From contig PWZA01000009.1 of NCBI GenBank assembly GCA_003567655.1, positions 1-38,272 of the forward strand: a stretch of DNA of 38,272 bases, in the 5' to 3' direction. Source of the stretch: Dehalococcoidia bacterium. Lineage in GTDB: Bacteria; Chloroflexota; Dehalococcoidia; GIF9; AB-539-J10. Below the pieces are notes generated by a model, which searched no databases, was not told the DNA's origin, and worked only from the letters and a program-made list of their open reading frames with translations. Position numbers and translations under genes: made by a program. This document shows positions 19,313-32,061 of this stretch, piece by piece; the first letter of the stretch is position 1; each line of letters begins with the position of its first letter.

Positions 19313-20184
19313 GTATACTCATTGATGGTAGTACCAGGCTCCTGGTTCAAGGCATAACAGGCGGTGAAGGCAGCTTTCACACCCAACGGTGCATAGAATA
19401 CGGAACCAGGGTCGTGGCAGGTGTAACGCCCGGCAAGGGCGGCAGCCAGCATCTTGGAGTGCCGGTCTTCAACTCGGTCGAGCATGCTATGGCTGAAACG
19501 GGGGCGAATTCCAGCCTCATGTTCGTTCCCCCTGCCTTTGCAGGAGACGGCATACTGGAAGCCATTGATGCCGGGATGCCACTGGTGGCATGTATAACGG
19601 AGGGCATACCGGTTCTGGATATGATGAAGGTCCATCGTTACCTCAAAGGCAGGTCTACCCGGATTATCGGGCCTAACTGCCCGGGACTCATCTCACCCGG
19701 TAAGTGCAAGACAGGCATAATGGTTGGCGATATCCACCTGGCAGGCAACGTAGGCGTGGTGTCCCGAAGCGGTACTCTTACCTACGATGTGGTGTCTCAA
19801 ATGACAAGCCTGGGCATAGGCCAATCAACATGTGTTGGCATCGGCGGCGACGCACTGCCCGGCAGCACCTTTGTCGATATTCTGGAACAGTTCCAGGCTG
19901 ATCCCGATACCAGAGCTGTGGTTCTCATAGGTGAAATCGGTGGAGTGATGGAACAAGAGGCTGCCGAGTTCATACGACTTAAGATGACAAAGCCTGTAAT
20001 CGCCTTTGTTGCCGGCGGCACTGCTCCGCCGGGAAAGAGAATGGGACACGCCGGTGCCATCATTACCGGTACAGCCGGCAAAGCTTCGGAAAAGATCAAG
20101 GCACTGGCACAGGCCGGAGCGATCATATCCTCTCATCCTGCAGAAGTGGGACTCACCACCAGGAGAGTGCTGGAGACCATGTAG
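19309..20184 (+). CDS. sucD: Succinyl-CoA synthetase alpha subunit
   Basis: [36 protein letters not shown]...[18 protein letters not shown]...[10 protein letters not shown]; catalytic His in GHAGA. 4-nt overlap with sucC. Confidence 0.97.
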   Translation: MSILIDGSTRLLVQGITGGEGSFHTQRCIEYGTRVVAGVTPGKGGSQHLGVPVFNSVEHAMAETGANSSLMFVPPAFAGDGILEAIDAGMPLVACITEGIPVLDMMKVHRYLKGRSTRIIGPNCPGLISPGKCKTGIMVGDIHLAGNVGVVSRSGTLTYDVVSQMTSLGIGQSTCVGIGGDALPGSTFVDILEQFQADPDTRAVVLIGEIGGVMEQEAAEFIRLKMTKPVIAFVAGGTAPPGKRMGHAGAIITGTAGKASEKIKALAQAGAIISSHPAEVGLTTRRVLETM

Positions 20185-20195
20185 CCCGCACTGTT

Positions 20196-21749
20196 GTGAA
20201 TGCAGTGCTGAGCCCGGTTCTTGCCGGGGCAGGTCGGTCGGTGATGCGTCATCCTCTGTTCGAAGAAGTGTGTACTCCCTTGAGTGCTCCCGAACTCTTT
20301 CATTTCATCAAGGACAGGCCGTGCAGCTTCTTCCTTGACAGTGGCATGGATCCCCAGAGGCTAGGCAGGTATTCATTTATGGGCAGCGAACCGTTTCTAG
20401 TGGTAAGCAGCCGCGGCTCAGAAATCACTCTGACTCGTGGCCAAGACCGCGAAGTGCGGCAGGGAAATCCATTTGACATCGTGTGTGGGCTATTGGAGGC
20501 ATATACACTGGATCAGGGGCAGGCACCGGTGCCGTTCATCGGGGGAGCGGTTGGCTATTTCGGCTATGACCTGTGTCGATTCGTGGAACGAGTACCATCC
20601 ACTGCAGCGGACGACCTGCAGATCCCTGAGTGCTACTTCGCATTCTATGACTGGGTCATTGCTTTTGACCACAGGGAAGGCAAGGCCTATCTGGTTGCCA
20701 CCGGTCTTCCCGAGCTAGACGAGGTACAGAGGCTGGAGAGAGCAAGGCTTAGACTCGCTGATTTGAGGGACCGGTATTTCCCATGCTCTACCCCCGGTCC
20801 TGCGGCCGATACTGGGGATCAAGCGAGGCGAACGATGGAGCCATCGTGCCCAGCAAGTGGTGCCGTTTCTGTCCCTCTTTACGATGACGAGGAGGGCACG
20901 GAAATCCTGCTCAAGTCCGGTTTTACTCGTGAGGAATACGTGAGAGCCGTGGACAGAGTACGTGAGTACATTGCTGCCGGCGACGTCTTTCAGGTCAACC
21001 TGTCCCAGAGGTTTGATGCCAGTCTGCATGTCCCGGCTTATGAGCTATACAGGCGGCTCAGAGCAGTGACACCCGCCCCGTTTGCCAGTTATCTCGATTT
21101 TCCCGGAGTGACTATTGTGAGCGCCTCTCCAGAAAGGTTCATCAGGAGGCAGGGCGATTTCGTAGAGACCCGGCCGATTAAGGGCACAAGGCCGCGAGGC
21201 CGGAACGCAGCTGAGGACGAGCGCATGGCAAGGGAGTTGACCGGCAGTGCCAAGGACCGTGCAGAAAACGTCATGATCGTCGACCTTGAGAGGAACGACC
21301 TTGGCCGGATTTGTCGATACGGCACGGTACAGGTCACCGAGTTGGCAATCCTTGAGACTTTCTCCACTGTGCATCACCTTACCTCTACGGTGGTAGGCAG
21401 ATTAGACAGGGGCAAGAGTAACGCGGAACTACTGAAAGCTATGTTCCCGGGTGGCTCTATTACCGGGGCACCCAAGGTGAGAGCAATGGAAATCATCGAT
21501 GAACTCGAGAAGACCAGAAGAGGCATTTTCGCAGGCTCCATAGGTTATCTGGGCTTCAACGGAGACCTTGATATCAACATCGTGATCCGCACTTTCTTCA
21601 TAAAGGGAGGCAAAGCATACTTCCAGGTGGGGGGCGGCATTATCTATGACTCTGAGCCAGAAGCGGAATATGCAGAAACGCTGGACAAGGCAAGGGCTCT
21701 CATCCAAGCGCTACATATTGCAAAAGAGGTGAATGTAGAGCCAGGATGA
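20196..21749 (+). CDS. pabB: Aminodeoxychorismate synthase component I (PabB), possibly annotated as TrpE
   Basis: Chorismate-binding domain with PIKGTRPRG and FPGGSITGAPKVRAMEII, the PabB versions of the motifs (TrpE normally has PIAGT and FPAGT-x-SGAPK). Confidence 0.85.
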   Translation: MNAVLSPVLAGAGRSVMRHPLFEEVCTPLSAPELFHFIKDRPCSFFLDSGMDPQRLGRYSFMGSEPFLVVSSRGSEITLTRGQDREVRQGNPFDIVCGLLEAYTLDQGQAPVPFIGGAVGYFGYDLCRFVERVPSTAADDLQIPECYFAFYDWVIAFDHREGKAYLVATGLPELDEVQRLERARLRLADLRDRYFPCSTPGPAADTGDQARRTMEPSCPASGAVSVPLYDDEEGTEILLKSGFTREEYVRAVDRVREYIAAGDVFQVNLSQRFDASLHVPAYELYRRLRAVTPAPFASYLDFPGVTIVSASPERFIRRQGDFVETRPIKGTRPRGRNAAEDERMARELTGSAKDRAENVMIVDLERNDLGRICRYGTVQVTELAILETFSTVHHLTSTVVGRLDRGKSNAELLKAMFPGGSITGAPKVRAMEIIDELEKTRRGIFAGSIGYLGFNGDLDINIVIRTFFIKGGKAYFQVGGGIIYDSEPEAEYAETLDKARALIQALHIAKEVNVEPG

Positions 21750-21800
21750 AACAAAAGTGATCGTAGCTGCTCGCGGCAAACAATAGTAATCCTCTCGCTA

Positions 21801-21855
21801 TTTTACTATGCTAAGTTCTCTACCCACATTTTACTATGCTCAGTTCTCTACCCAC
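21801..21855. repeat. Tandem duplication, 27 bp with one mismatch, period 28 bp
   Basis: ttttactatgctaagttctctacccac (21801-21827) and ttttactatgctcagttctctacccac (21829-21855). Confidence 0.95.
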
Positions 21856-23061
21856 CTTAGCGAACTTCTCAAGCGCGAAGTCAAGGTCCTCTCTGGTATG
21901 TGTTGCCGCGATCTGGACTCTGATCCGCGCTTGCCCCCTGGGAACCACCGGGAAGCTAAAAGCTCTAACGTAGATGCCTTCTTCAACCAGCCGTGTTGCC
22001 ATATCAACTGCCTTCTGGGCATCGTAGAGCATGACCGGGATGATAGGGTGAATACCGGGCTGCACATCAAAACCCAGTTCACTTACCCGTTGCCTGAAAT
22101 ACGCAGCATTTTCGTTCAGGCGATCCCGCAAGGCTGCACTGCTGTCGATCATGTCAAGGATCTTCATAGTGGCTACAACCACGACCGGCGGAACAGCATT
22201 GGAAAAGAGCCTGGGACGGGATCGCTGTCTCAATAACTCGATGATCTCCTTGCGGCTGCTGGTGAAACCTCCAACAGCTCCGCCCAACCCCTTGCCCATC
22301 GTGCTGGTGATAATATCAACCCTATCCATCACTCCAAAATACTCCGGAGTGCCTCGTCCGGTGGGCCCGAAAAACCCCGTAGCATGCGAGTCATCCACCA
22401 TAACAAGGGCGCGGTATTTCTCAGCCAGATCACAAATCTCCCTGAGCGGGGCAATATCACCGTCCATGCTGAACACGCCGTCCACAGCAATCAACCTCAA
22501 ACGTCTGTCCTGAGTCTCCTGCAGATGCTTCTCCAGATCTGTCATATCCGAGTGCTTGAATACCCTGATTTCCGGAAGCACAACGTTCCCCTGGTCAAGC
22601 TTCTTCTTATTGATCACCTGCCACAGTCTTGCCCCATCGATGATCGTGGCATGGCTGAGTTGATCGCTTATTATCACATCAAAGCCCAGAATAACCTCGA
22701 AGAGCCCAACATTCGCGGCTTCGCACGATGAATAGAGAATGGTGTCTTCCATCCCCAAGAACTCAGAGAATTTCCTTTCCAACTGCTTGTGGATTGTCTG
22801 AGTCCCGCAGATGAAAGGGACGGAAGCCAGGCCGTAGCCCCACTCTTCGATACTCTTCATAGCGGCCTGTTTCACCTCACTGTTATTCGCCAGCCCCAGG
22901 TAGTTGTTAGCACAGAAATTCAGAAGCGTACCTCTGCGACCGTCTACTCTTATCTCCCTGTCCTGGGGCGAATCGATAAGGAGCTCGTCCTTGTAAAGAC
23001 CACTTTCTACAATAGACCGCAACTCCTTCTCGTATAACTCTTTTGCTTCCTTCGTATACAC
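21820..23061 (-). CDS. kbl: Glycine C-acetyltransferase (2-amino-3-ketobutyrate CoA ligase)
   Basis: [21 protein letters not shown]...[47 protein letters not shown]...[20 protein letters not shown] (PLP Lys). Confidence 0.95.
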   Translation of the reverse strand: MYTKEAKELYEKELRSIVESGLYKDELLIDSPQDREIRVDGRRGTLLNFCANNYLGLANNSEVKQAAMKSIEEWGYGLASVPFICGTQTIHKQLERKFSEFLGMEDTILYSSCEAANVGLFEVILGFDVIISDQLSHATIIDGARLWQVINKKKLDQGNVVLPEIRVFKHSDMTDLEKHLQETQDRRLRLIAVDGVFSMDGDIAPLREICDLAEKYRALVMVDDSHATGFFGPTGRGTPEYFGVMDRVDIITSTMGKGLGGAVGGFTSSRKEIIELLRQRSRPRLFSNAVPPVVVVATMKILDMIDSSAALRDRLNENAAYFRQRVSELGFDVQPGIHPIIPVMLYDAQKAVDMATRLVEEGIYVRAFSFPVVPRGQARIRVQIAATHTREDLDFALEKFAKVGRELSIVKCG

Positions 23062-23119
23062 TCTTACCTCCTTCGCTTGCTGCGGGCCTCCCGTATCTTA
23101 AACCGGGGACAGAAGACCT

Positions 23120-24172
23120 TCACGGATAGAGGATCACCTTGCCCGAGACCTTGGGCCTCTCATTCATAGCCTGGAATCCCTTATCAAACTCCTCCAGCGG
23201 GAATCTATGGGTTATGATCGGGCTGATATCCAGTCTGCCTGATTCTAGCAGCCCCTTCGCCTGATTCCAGCTTTTCCAGATCAATCGACCAGTTATGGGA
23301 AGAACTTTCTTCGCGCTCCTAACATACTGCCCACAATTCTCAATAGTAAAGGGGTCGGCATCGATGCCGAACAGAGAGATTCTTCCTCCATCTCTAACTG
23401 ACTTGAGGGCGAGATCTCTTGCTACTCTGCTCCCGGCCATCTCTAAGACCACGTCAAATCCTTTGAGGAGGCCTACCCTCGAAATTGCTTCTACCACATC
23501 ATCTTCACTCTCATTGATAACCACATCGGCGCCCATCTTCTGGCTGATCTCCAGACGTCTTGGATGTCTTCCCACTACAGCAACTAAGGCGGCTCCTTCA
23601 GCTTTACAGACCCCGCTCGCCAGCATGGAGATAGGTCCATCCCCGAGTATAAGCACGGTCATGCCAATCAAATCCTTATCATAGTCGCCCAGGGCACAGT
23701 ACACCGCGTTGCCCAAAGGTTCTTGTAGAGTGGCGATCTCCGGCGGGAAATCAGTGTTGTTCTTCCAGAGTATGTTCTCAGGTACAGCGACATACTCAGC
23801 GAAACACCCGTCGCAGGACAAACCGAAGATCCGCCCCTTCTCAGTATCGCAAATATGCTTCTGGCCACTCCTGCACTGGATACACTTGCCGCAGTAGAAG
23901 TGGGTTTCAGCAGTTACATAATCACCGATCCTGAACTTCTTCACCTTATTGCCGGCCTCCACGATCTCACCAGCGAATTCATGACCCTGGATCTGAGGAA
24001 CGCTCTTGATATACACCTGCGCCGCTGCATCCCAGTTGTAGATATGCACATCCGTGCCGCATATAGAGGTTGCCTGAACTCTAACCAGAACCTCATTATC
24101 CTTCGGCGCTGGAGCATCCACATCAAGGAGTTCGGCTCCGGGGGCCATTGCGGTCTTGACTATTGCTTTCAT
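23120..24172 (-). CDS. tdh: L-threonine 3-dehydrogenase
   Basis: Zn-MDR dehydrogenase: ATSICGTDVHIYNWD, QGHEFAGEIVEAG, CGKCIQCRSGQKHIC; adjacent to kbl. Confidence 0.94.
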   Translation of the reverse strand: MKAIVKTAMAPGAELLDVDAPAPKDNEVLVRVQATSICGTDVHIYNWDAAAQVYIKSVPQIQGHEFAGEIVEAGNKVKKFRIGDYVTAETHFYCGKCIQCRSGQKHICDTEKGRIFGLSCDGCFAEYVAVPENILWKNNTDFPPEIATLQEPLGNAVYCALGDYDKDLIGMTVLILGDGPISMLASGVCKAEGAALVAVVGRHPRRLEISQKMGADVVINESEDDVVEAISRVGLLKGFDVVLEMAGSRVARDLALKSVRDGGRISLFGIDADPFTIENCGQYVRSAKKVLPITGRLIWKSWNQAKGLLESGRLDISPIITHRFPLEEFDKGFQAMNERPKVSGKVILYP

Positions 24173-24366
24173 TTTACGGAGGACACGGCATACAAGTCAG
24201 GCGCTTATGTACTCAGCTATGATGACAACGCTGTATATTCTAGCAGCAATCGCTTAATTTGGTAAGACCGGAGGACGGACTGCAGACGAGAGAGCAATCA
24301 ATGATGCAGGGTGTGCTTGGTGATGACATATGGTGGAAGAAAATTATGTGGAAGGTGCCATGGCGC

Positions 24367-24395
24367 TTGACATTGCTCGTCGATAGTGTTAAGAT
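24367..24395 (+). promoter_or_regulatory. Candidate rpoBC promoter
   Basis: TTGACA (24367-24372), N17, TAAGAT (24390-24395). Confidence 0.65.
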
Positions 24396-24470
24396 GTTTT
24401 GTTTGTGTTACACACCTATTCTCTTCCACCCATGTCACCATGAGTTTATCCGCTTAATGCCTGCAGGATA

Positions 24471-27400
24471 TTGTCTAGGGAGCGAATAGGCAGGATCGTT
24501 TCTTTCATGCGCGAATACGAGTCACTGAAGTCCTTCGCCAATCTGCCGGAGGCTTTGGAAATACCTGACCTTATACAGGTTCAACTCAACTCGTTCCGTT
24601 GGTTCCAAGAGGAAGGCCTCAAGGAGCTATTCGAGGAAATCTCACCAATTCAAGACTATACCAATACGAGGCTGGAACTCCATTTTGTTGATTACGAGTT
24701 TCGTCAGCCCCAGCACTCCATATCGGAGTGCCTTGAACGGGGCTTGACCTACTCCTCTCCAGTCTATGTCACCGCTCAACTGGTGGTCAAGGAGACGGGA
24801 GAGATCAACAGACAGGAGCTGTTCTTCAGCGATTTCCCTTTGATGACGGATACCGGCACTTTCATAATCTCCGGCGTTGAACGGATAGTGGTGAATCAGC
24901 TTACCCGCTTCCCCGGCGTTTACTTCACAATAGACAGGGATGCTTCAAGCGGCCGACAACTTGGCTTTGCTAAGCTCGTGGCCGAACACGGAGCCTGGCT
25001 TGATTTTGATACCTCCAATAGAGACGTGATCTCAGTGAAGGTAAGTGGAAAACGCAAGATACCGGTCAGCACTTTATTGCGTGCCATAGGCTATGACACC
25101 GACGAGGCACTGCTGTCTCTTTTCCAGGATGTGGACATCTCGCCTGATCACGCCTTCATCCAGTCTACCATGGACAGAGACCCGTTGATTAGAAACAAGG
25201 CTGATGCGCTGTTCGATATCTACAGGAAGCTATCCTCCGGCGAGGCTCCCAGCCTTGTCAGTGCCCAGGCCTTGTTGAACAACTTCCTATTCAACCCCCG
25301 GCGTTACAGCCTGGGCAGAGTCGGCCGCTACAAGCTTAACAAGAAGTTGGGGCTCGACGTACCCCAGGATTGTACGAGCTTAACTCCTGACGATCTCGTT
25401 CAAATAGTCCGCCGTATCATTGCAGTTAGCATCGGCAAGGAAGCTCCTGACGATATTGATCATCTAGGCAACCGGAGGGCCCAGGCAGTAGGCTTTCTGA
25501 TACAGAAGCAGTTCCGTATCGGCTTGTTGCGGCTGGAGAGAGCAATCAAGGAGCGAATGAGTATACTCGGGCCGGAGGCTGCTACTCCCGTCGCTTTGAT
25601 TAACATTCGTCCTGTGGCAGTTGCGATTAGGGAGTTCTTCGGCCGCTCACAGCTTTCGCAGTTCATGGATCAGACCAATCCACTGGCCGAGTTAACTCAC
25701 AAGCGCCGTCTTTCTGCTATGGGTCCCGGAGGGCTATCGAGAAAACAGGCCGGATTTGAGGTTCGTGACGTGCATCATTCTCACTATGGCAGGATTTGCC
25801 CGATAGAGACTCCTGAAGGACCGAACATCGGACTGATCGGATCACTCGCTACATACGCCTCGGTTAACGAATATGGCTTTATAGAGACACCGTACCTCAA
25901 GATCATCCACGAGGTGCCAAACACTGTGGAGGAGTTGCTGAACAGAACCCTTTCAGAGGACGTAGTCAGCAACGGTGAACAGATCGCAAAGAGCGGAACA
26001 CTGATCACGGACCAGCTTGCAAAGAAGATATCGACGCTCCGCCCTCATAGCGTCAGGACGAGTCCTTTCATCTCTGACCAGATCGTGTATTTATCAGCCG
26101 ATGAGGAGGGGCAATATAACATCGCCCAAGCTAATGCTCCTCTCAATGAGAGAGGCGAGTTTGTCCTTGACAGGGTTGAGGTGAAGAAGGGAGAACGATA
26201 TTTCAAGGAATTAACGGACAGCGTCGACTTCATCGACGTTTCGCCGAAGCAGTTATTCAGTATAGCTGCTTGTCTCATACCGTTTCTCGAGCATGATGAT
26301 GCTAATCGCGCCTTGATGGGCTGCAATATGCAACGCCAGGCGGTGCCACTGTTACGTCCCAAGCGCCCCTTGGTGGGCACAGGCATGGAAGGAGAGGTAG
26401 CCAAGTATAGCAGGCAAGCGATGTTCGCCTCCGAAGATGCAGTAGTCTCCTCCACAACCAGTTCACAGATTCTGACAAAGGACCGGAAGGGCAAGGAGCA
26501 CGTTTACGATCTCATCAAGTTTGCCAGGACCAATCAAGGAACGTGCATCAACCAGCATCCAATCGTCAGCAAGGGCGACAGGGTCAAGAAGGGGCAAGTC
26601 CTGGTAGATAGCTTTTCGATAGACAGCGGAAATCTCGCCCTGGGACAGAATGTGATCTGCGCATTCATGAGTTGGGGAGGATACAACTTTGAGGATGCGA
26701 TCATCATCAGCAAGAGACTGGTCAGGGACGATACATATACTTCTGTTCACATTGAAAAATACGAGACAGAGGAACGTGACACAAAGCTGGGCCCTGAGGA
26801 AATCACCAGAGATATACCTAATGTGAGCGAGGAGAGCCTCTCTAACCTTGACGAGATCGGTATTGTCCGTATAGGGGCCGAGGTTAGGTCCAACGATATT
26901 CTGGTTGGCAAGATCACGCCCAAAGGTGAGACCGAACCATCAGCAGAGGAGAAGCTGCTGCGCGCCATCTTCGGTGAAAAGACGCGGGAGGTGAAAGATA
27001 GCTCCCTGAGAGTGCCATCGGGAGAATGGGGTAGAGTGATCGGAACCAAAGTCTTCTCTCGCGACAACCACGATGAATTACCGGCCGGAGTAAACCGGCT
27101 CATACAGGTGTGGGTTGCCCAGATACGTAAAGTATCTGTGGGAGACAAAATGTCAGGGCGACACGGCAACAAAGGGGTCATCTCTGTAGTGTTGCCTGAG
27201 GAGGAGATGCCTTTCTTGCCGGATGGCACGCCTGTAGACGTCATCCTCAATCCTCTTGGCGTTCCCTCACGCATGAACATTGGGCAGGTCATGGAAGCTC
27301 ATCTCGGTTGGGCAGCTCAAACGCTAGGCTTCAACGCTGTTAACCCCATTTTTGACGGAGCTGATGCCCGGACCATCGAGGGTGCTTTGGCCAGGACCTG

Positions 27401-28109
27401 GATAGCGTGGCAGGCAGGCGCTGTTAGCTTTGGGCCTGAAGCCAAGGAAGATGGCCGAACTGACCTGGACAAGGTCAGAAAGTGGCTCTCCGATCGTGGT
27501 TTTGAGGCCGAAGCAATAATGGACGAGCGAAATCCAGGCGAAGCTAGAAGAGCCTCTCTCTGCATATGGCTTGAGGACCTGGGCATAGGCGACGGTCAGC
27601 ATCTCAGAGCGCTCAGCGATGCGGAGATAGATAATATGGCACGAGAAGTCTACAAAGATAGAAAGATTTATCCCCCCACTTTTGGCAAGATGGAACTCCG
27701 AGATGGCAGAACGGGAGAGTTGTTTGACAAGCCGGTAACTGTGGGCAGTGTTTACATTATGAAACTGATTCATCTTGTTGGTGATAAGGTACACGCCCGT
27801 TCCACAGGTCCGTACTCGCTTATCACCCAGCAGCCTTTGGGAGGAAAAGCTCAGTTCGGTGGCCAGAGATTCGGGGAAATGGAGGTCTGGGCGCTAGAGG
27901 CGTACGGGGCAGCTCATACTCTTCAGGAGATGCTCACAATCAAGTCGGACGACGTACCGGGGCGTGCCAAAGCTTATGAAAGCCTTGTCAAAGGCGAAGA
28001 CATTCAACAACTGGGCATTCCGGAGTCAACCAGAGTTCTGTTTATGGAGCTACGTAGTCTGGGATTTGCTGTTGAACTGCTTAGCGAGGGGGAAAATGTC
28101 TCAATTTGA
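24471..28109 (+). CDS. rpoB: DNA-directed RNA polymerase subunit beta (start uncertain: TTG 24471 or ATG 24507)
   Basis: [86 protein letters not shown]. Confidence 0.98.
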   Translation: MSRERIGRIVSFMREYESLKSFANLPEALEIPDLIQVQLNSFRWFQEEGLKELFEEISPIQDYTNTRLELHFVDYEFRQPQHSISECLERGLTYSSPVYVTAQLVVKETGEINRQELFFSDFPLMTDTGTFIISGVERIVVNQLTRFPGVYFTIDRDASSGRQLGFAKLVAEHGAWLDFDTSNRDVISVKVSGKRKIPVSTLLRAIGYDTDEALLSLFQDVDISPDHAFIQSTMDRDPLIRNKADALFDIYRKLSSGEAPSLVSAQALLNNFLFNPRRYSLGRVGRYKLNKKLGLDVPQDCTSLTPDDLVQIVRRIIAVSIGKEAPDDIDHLGNRRAQAVGFLIQKQFRIGLLRLERAIKERMSILGPEAATPVALINIRPVAVAIREFFGRSQLSQFMDQTNPLAELTHKRRLSAMGPGGLSRKQAGFEVRDVHHSHYGRICPIETPEGPNIGLIGSLATYASVNEYGFIETPYLKIIHEVPNTVEELLNRTLSEDVVSNGEQIAKSGTLITDQLAKKISTLRPHSVRTSPFISDQIVYLSADEEGQYNIAQANAPLNERGEFVLDRVEVKKGERYFKELTDSVDFIDVSPKQLFSIAACLIPFLEHDDANRALMGCNMQRQAVPLLRPKRPLVGTGMEGEVAKYSRQAMFASEDAVVSSTTSSQILTKDRKGKEHVYDLIKFARTNQGTCINQHPIVSKGDRVKKGQVLVDSFSIDSGNLALGQNVICAFMSWGGYNFEDAIIISKRLVRDDTYTSVHIEKYETEERDTKLGPEEITRDIPNVSEESLSNLDEIGIVRIGAEVRSNDILVGKITPKGETEPSAEEKLLRAIFGEKTREVKDSSLRVPSGEWGRVIGTKVFSRDNHDELPAGVNRLIQVWVAQIRKVSVGDKMSGRHGNKGVISVVLPEEEMPFLPDGTPVDVILNPLGVPSRMNIGQVMEAHLGWAAQTLGFNAVNPIFDGADARTIEGALARTWIAWQAGAVSFGPEAKEDGRTDLDKVRKWLSDRGFEAEAIMDERNPGEARRASLCIWLEDLGIGDGQHLRALSDAEIDNMAREVYKDRKIYPPTFGKMELRDGRTGELFDKPVTVGSVYIMKLIHLVGDKVHARSTGPYSLITQQPLGGKAQFGGQRFGEMEVWALEAYGAAHTLQEMLTIKSDDVPGRAKAYESLVKGEDIQQLGIPESTRVLFMELRSLGFAVELLSEGENVSI

Positions 28110-31100
28110 CGGCGTGAACGGCATTCGGATAAGTTTGGCCTCACCAGAACAGATCAAGAGTTGGTCTCACGGTGAGGTAACGAAGGCTGAGACAATTAAC
28201 TACCGCACTCTGAAGCCTGAAAGAGACGGGCTGTTCTGCGAGAGGATCTTCGGCCCTGTCAAAGATTTCGAATGCCATTGCGGCAAGTACAAGAAGGCAA
28301 GGTACAAGGGAGTTACCTGCGATAAGTGCGGGGTTGAGATAGCCCATTCTGGTATACGCCGAGAACGTATAGGACATATAGAGCTCGCCGCCCCTGTTAC
28401 TCACATCTGGTTTGTCAAGTTGGTACCCAGTCGCCTCGGACTGTTGCTCGATTTGTCTCCACGTGACTTGGAGGGGGTCGTTTACTTCGCTCGGTATATC
28501 GTCATCTCTGTTGATGAGGAGGCTAGACAGAACAGGCTCCACCAACTCAAGGAGGAGATGGATGGAAAGCTTGCCGAGCAGGATGAACTACTGAACAGGA
28601 AGACCGAAGAGTTGAGAGCCCAAAGCGAAGATGACGACACTATGGTGAGGGAGATCAACCAGCTTCGCGCTAAGTTCATAGAAAGGAACGAAAGGCTTGA
28701 AAGGGAACTGAAATCAAGCATTGACGAACTGGCGAGCCTTCAGCCCCTGAGATTGCTCACTGAAGAGGAATGCAGAAGGCTCAGAGACAAATACGACACG
28801 GTTTTCGAGGTCGGCATGGGTGCCGAGGCCATACTGCAGGTACTTAAGAACCTTGATATAGATGCTCTGCACCAGAAGCTACGCGAGCAAATCCGCAGCA
28901 CTTCAGGGGGATACCGCAAGAAGATCAGCCAGCGACTACAACTGGTCGAGGCTTTTAAACTCAGCGAGAATAAGCCAGAGTGGACAGTGCTAACTGTACT
29001 TCCTGTGCTGCCTCCGGCATTGCGCCCCATAGTACAGCTGGACGGCGGTCGCTTCGTCATCAGCGACCTCAATGACCTCTATCGGAGGGTCATTAACCGC
29101 AATAATCGGCTACGTCGCCTTATGAAGCTTGGTGCACCGGAGATAATTATACGGAACGAAAAACGGATGCTTCAGGAAGCAGTCGACGCTCTCATCGACA
29201 ACGGGCGACGAGGGCGTGTAGTTACCACTGGCAATAACCACGCCCTGAAATCCCTCAGTGATATTCTGAAAGGCAAGCAGGGAAGGTTCAGGCAAAACCT
29301 TCTGGGTAAGCGCGTAGACTACAGCGGTCGCTCGGTCATCGTCGTCGGTCCTAAGCTTAAGCTTCACCAATGCGGCCTTCCGCGTTATGTGGCATTGGAG
29401 TTATTCAAGCCTATGGTCATGCACAAGTTGATGAGAAGTGGCTATGCCAACAATCTCAAGAGCGCCCGGCGTCTCGTCGAGAGAGATAGCCCTGAGGTTT
29501 GGGATGCACTTTACGAAGTGGTCAAAGAGCGTCCTGTACTCCTTAATCGTGCACCTACATTACACCGCCTCAGCATTCAGGCCTTCGAACCGGTCCTGAT
29601 AGACGGGGACGCCTTTCAGATTCACCCACTGGTCTGTGCCGCGTTTAACGCTGACTTCGACGGCGACCAGATGGCAGTTCACGTGCCACTCTCCAAGGCT
29701 GCGGTGAAAGAAGCACGGGAACACATGCTTAGCCCCTACAATATGCTGCTTCCCAGTTGCGGCGAGCCCATAACGGCACCTACCCTTGACATGGCTCTCG
29801 GCTGCTACTATCTCACTGTCTCGAAGCCCGGAGCTAAAGGGGAGGGGAAACTCTTCAGCGGTTTTGAAGAGGCTAAGCTAGCTTACGAACTGGGCATTAT
29901 CGAACTCGGTGCCGAGATCGCTGTGCGAGAACAATCGTCTTCCTCGGACGGCGGCAGACTGAACACTACTGTGGGGAGAATTCTCTTTAACGATGCCTTG
30001 CCCCCGCAACTCCACTTCTACAACAAGCCCATGAACAAGGGCTCATTGAGGAATCTGGTCTCTGATTGCATACGTGTTTTAGGCAACGAAGGCGCGGCCG
30101 GTGTGCTCGATACTCTTAAACAGTTGGCGTTTGACTATGCCACAAAGTCAGGCATTTCTATCTCTATGGACGACATCGAGGAACCACCAAACAAGGCCAG
30201 TATCCTGAAAGATGCCGATGAACAGGTCAGCGTTATTGAGGACCAGTTTAGCCGGGGTTTGATCACTGATGATGAAAAGTATGAGAGCTCAGTTCAAGTG
30301 TGGATCGAGGCTACAGATAAGGTGGCTGAGGACATATCTCAGACACTGGACCCCTTCGGCAGCATATACATGATGGCTACATCGGGCGCCAGGGGGAACA
30401 TCTCTCAGATAAGACAGATGGCAGGAATGCGCGGGTTGATGACAGACCCTTCAGGCAGGATAATCGATTTTCCTATTAGGTCAAGCTTCCGCGACGGCTT
30501 GGCTCCGATGGAGTATTTTATCTCGACCCATGGCGCTCGAAAGGGATTGGCTGATACCGCCCTGAGGACATCAGGCAGTGGTTATCTGACCAGGCGTCTC
30601 GTTGATATCGCTCAGGATATGATCGTAGCTGAAATCGATTGCGGGACTTTTGACGGACTGTGGATAACACGGGATACGGGTGACGGTACGCTTCCTCCTT
30701 TTGAAGAGCGGATTGCTGGTTACCTAGCAGCAAGTAAGGTGGTTGATCCGAACACAGGTGCAACCATTGTTGATCGTGACGAGGAGATCAACGAGGATAG
30801 AGTTCGGCAGATCAGCATGGCCGCTGTTAATGAGGTACACGTGAGATCGCCTCTTACTTGCCGTTCTCATCTCGGCGTCTGTCGCAACTGCTACGGAAGG
30901 GACCTGGGAAGGAAGCAACTGGTGAGACTCGGCACCGCAGCGGGAGTCATAGCTGCCCAGAGTATCGGTGAACCGGGAACGCAGCTTACGTTACAGACTT
31001 TTCACACAGGGGGTATAGCAGGCGTAGACATCACAACCGGTCTGCCCCGTGTAGAGGAACTCTTTGAGGCTAGGACTCCAAGCGGTAATGCCATGATCTG

Positions 31101-32061
31101 CGAGATAGACGGCACTGTCGAGGTCTCTCATAGCGAGGGAGAGAGCACAGTCAAGATCACAAGTTCGGAGTTCTACCTCGATGAATACCATCCCCCGCCT
31201 GGAGCAGAGATAGCTGTAGCTGATGGGCAATTAGTTGCCGCCGGCACTGTCATATTCTCCCTGCCAGGGGAGGCTGATGGGAAAGTCCCGGCCGTTAGCA
31301 GCGGAGACGAAGAGCTATCACAAAGTGTGGTGGCCGGAGTGTCAGGTCAGGTCATCACCGAGGGAGACCGTGTGTATGTCAGATACGAGGAGAGAGAAGA
31401 GAGGGAGTATAGCATTCCTCAGGGTGCGCACTTGCTGGTTAGATCGGGGGACACGGTCAGAGCAGGCGACAGGCTCACCAGGGGCCCTGTTGACCCTCAT
31501 GATATCCTGCGCATAATGGGAAAGGATGCCGTCCAGCGATACCTGATCGATGAGATACAGAAGGTATATCGGTCGCAAGGAGTCACCATACATGATAAGC
31601 ACATCGCGGTCATCGCTCAGCGGATGCTGAGCAAGGTCAGGATCATCTCCTCAGGAGATACAAAGCTCTTGCCCGGGGAGCTAGTTGATCGGTTTGACTA
31701 TGAGGACATGAACGCCAGGGTGCTGGCTGAGGGGGGCGAGCCCGCAACAGCTCAGGCAGCGCTTCTCGGCATAACCAGAGCAAGCTTGAGCAAGGACAGC
31801 TGGCTTGCAGCTGCCTCATTCCAGGAGACCGGCCGCGTTCTTGTCGATGCAGCAATCAAGGGCAAGCTCGACAGGCTTCGTGGACTCAAGGAGAACGTCA
31901 TTCTCGGCAAGCGTATGCCATCTCAAGTCCTATCCCATGATGATGTCGATAAGAAAGAACTGAAGGTCGGAGTGGCTGTTGAGCCGGAGGTGACAGATCC
32001 AGGATCAGATCTTCTAGAGAGCAGCCCTCCTGAGGCTAGCGATGCGACTCATCTCAGGTAA
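28096..32061 (+). CDS. rpoC: DNA-directed RNA polymerase subunit beta'
   Basis: [38 protein letters not shown] catalytic motif, [16 protein letters not shown]. Start trimmed from the track ORF (27964) to the ATG at 28096. Confidence 0.98.
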   Translation: MSQFDGVNGIRISLASPEQIKSWSHGEVTKAETINYRTLKPERDGLFCERIFGPVKDFECHCGKYKKARYKGVTCDKCGVEIAHSGIRRERIGHIELAAPVTHIWFVKLVPSRLGLLLDLSPRDLEGVVYFARYIVISVDEEARQNRLHQLKEEMDGKLAEQDELLNRKTEELRAQSEDDDTMVREINQLRAKFIERNERLERELKSSIDELASLQPLRLLTEEECRRLRDKYDTVFEVGMGAEAILQVLKNLDIDALHQKLREQIRSTSGGYRKKISQRLQLVEAFKLSENKPEWTVLTVLPVLPPALRPIVQLDGGRFVISDLNDLYRRVINRNNRLRRLMKLGAPEIIIRNEKRMLQEAVDALIDNGRRGRVVTTGNNHALKSLSDILKGKQGRFRQNLLGKRVDYSGRSVIVVGPKLKLHQCGLPRYVALELFKPMVMHKLMRSGYANNLKSARRLVERDSPEVWDALYEVVKERPVLLNRAPTLHRLSIQAFEPVLIDGDAFQIHPLVCAAFNADFDGDQMAVHVPLSKAAVKEAREHMLSPYNMLLPSCGEPITAPTLDMALGCYYLTVSKPGAKGEGKLFSGFEEAKLAYELGIIELGAEIAVREQSSSSDGGRLNTTVGRILFNDALPPQLHFYNKPMNKGSLRNLVSDCIRVLGNEGAAGVLDTLKQLAFDYATKSGISISMDDIEEPPNKASILKDADEQVSVIEDQFSRGLITDDEKYESSVQVWIEATDKVAEDISQTLDPFGSIYMMATSGARGNISQIRQMAGMRGLMTDPSGRIIDFPIRSSFRDGLAPMEYFISTHGARKGLADTALRTSGSGYLTRRLVDIAQDMIVAEIDCGTFDGLWITRDTGDGTLPPFEERIAGYLAASKVVDPNTGATIVDRDEEINEDRVRQISMAAVNEVHVRSPLTCRSHLGVCRNCYGRDLGRKQLVRLGTAAGVIAAQSIGEPGTQLTLQTFHTGGIAGVDITTGLPRVEELFEARTPSGNAMICEIDGTVEVSHSEGESTVKITSSEFYLDEYHPPPGAEIAVADGQLVAAGTVIFSLPGEADGKVPAVSSGDEELSQSVVAGVSGQVITEGDRVYVRYEEREEREYSIPQGAHLLVRSGDTVRAGDRLTRGPVDPHDILRIMGKDAVQRYLIDEIQKVYRSQGVTIHDKHIAVIAQRMLSKVRIISSGDTKLLPGELVDRFDYEDMNARVLAEGGEPATAQAALLGITRASLSKDSWLAAASFQETGRVLVDAAIKGKLDRLRGLKENVILGKRMPSQVLSHDDVDKKELKVGVAVEPEVTDPGSDLLESSPPEASDATHLR

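Noticed and set aside
27964-28095. N-terminal extension of the rpoC ORF in the track
   Set aside because: The extension lies entirely inside rpoB in another frame; conserved RpoC sequence starts at the ATG at 28096.
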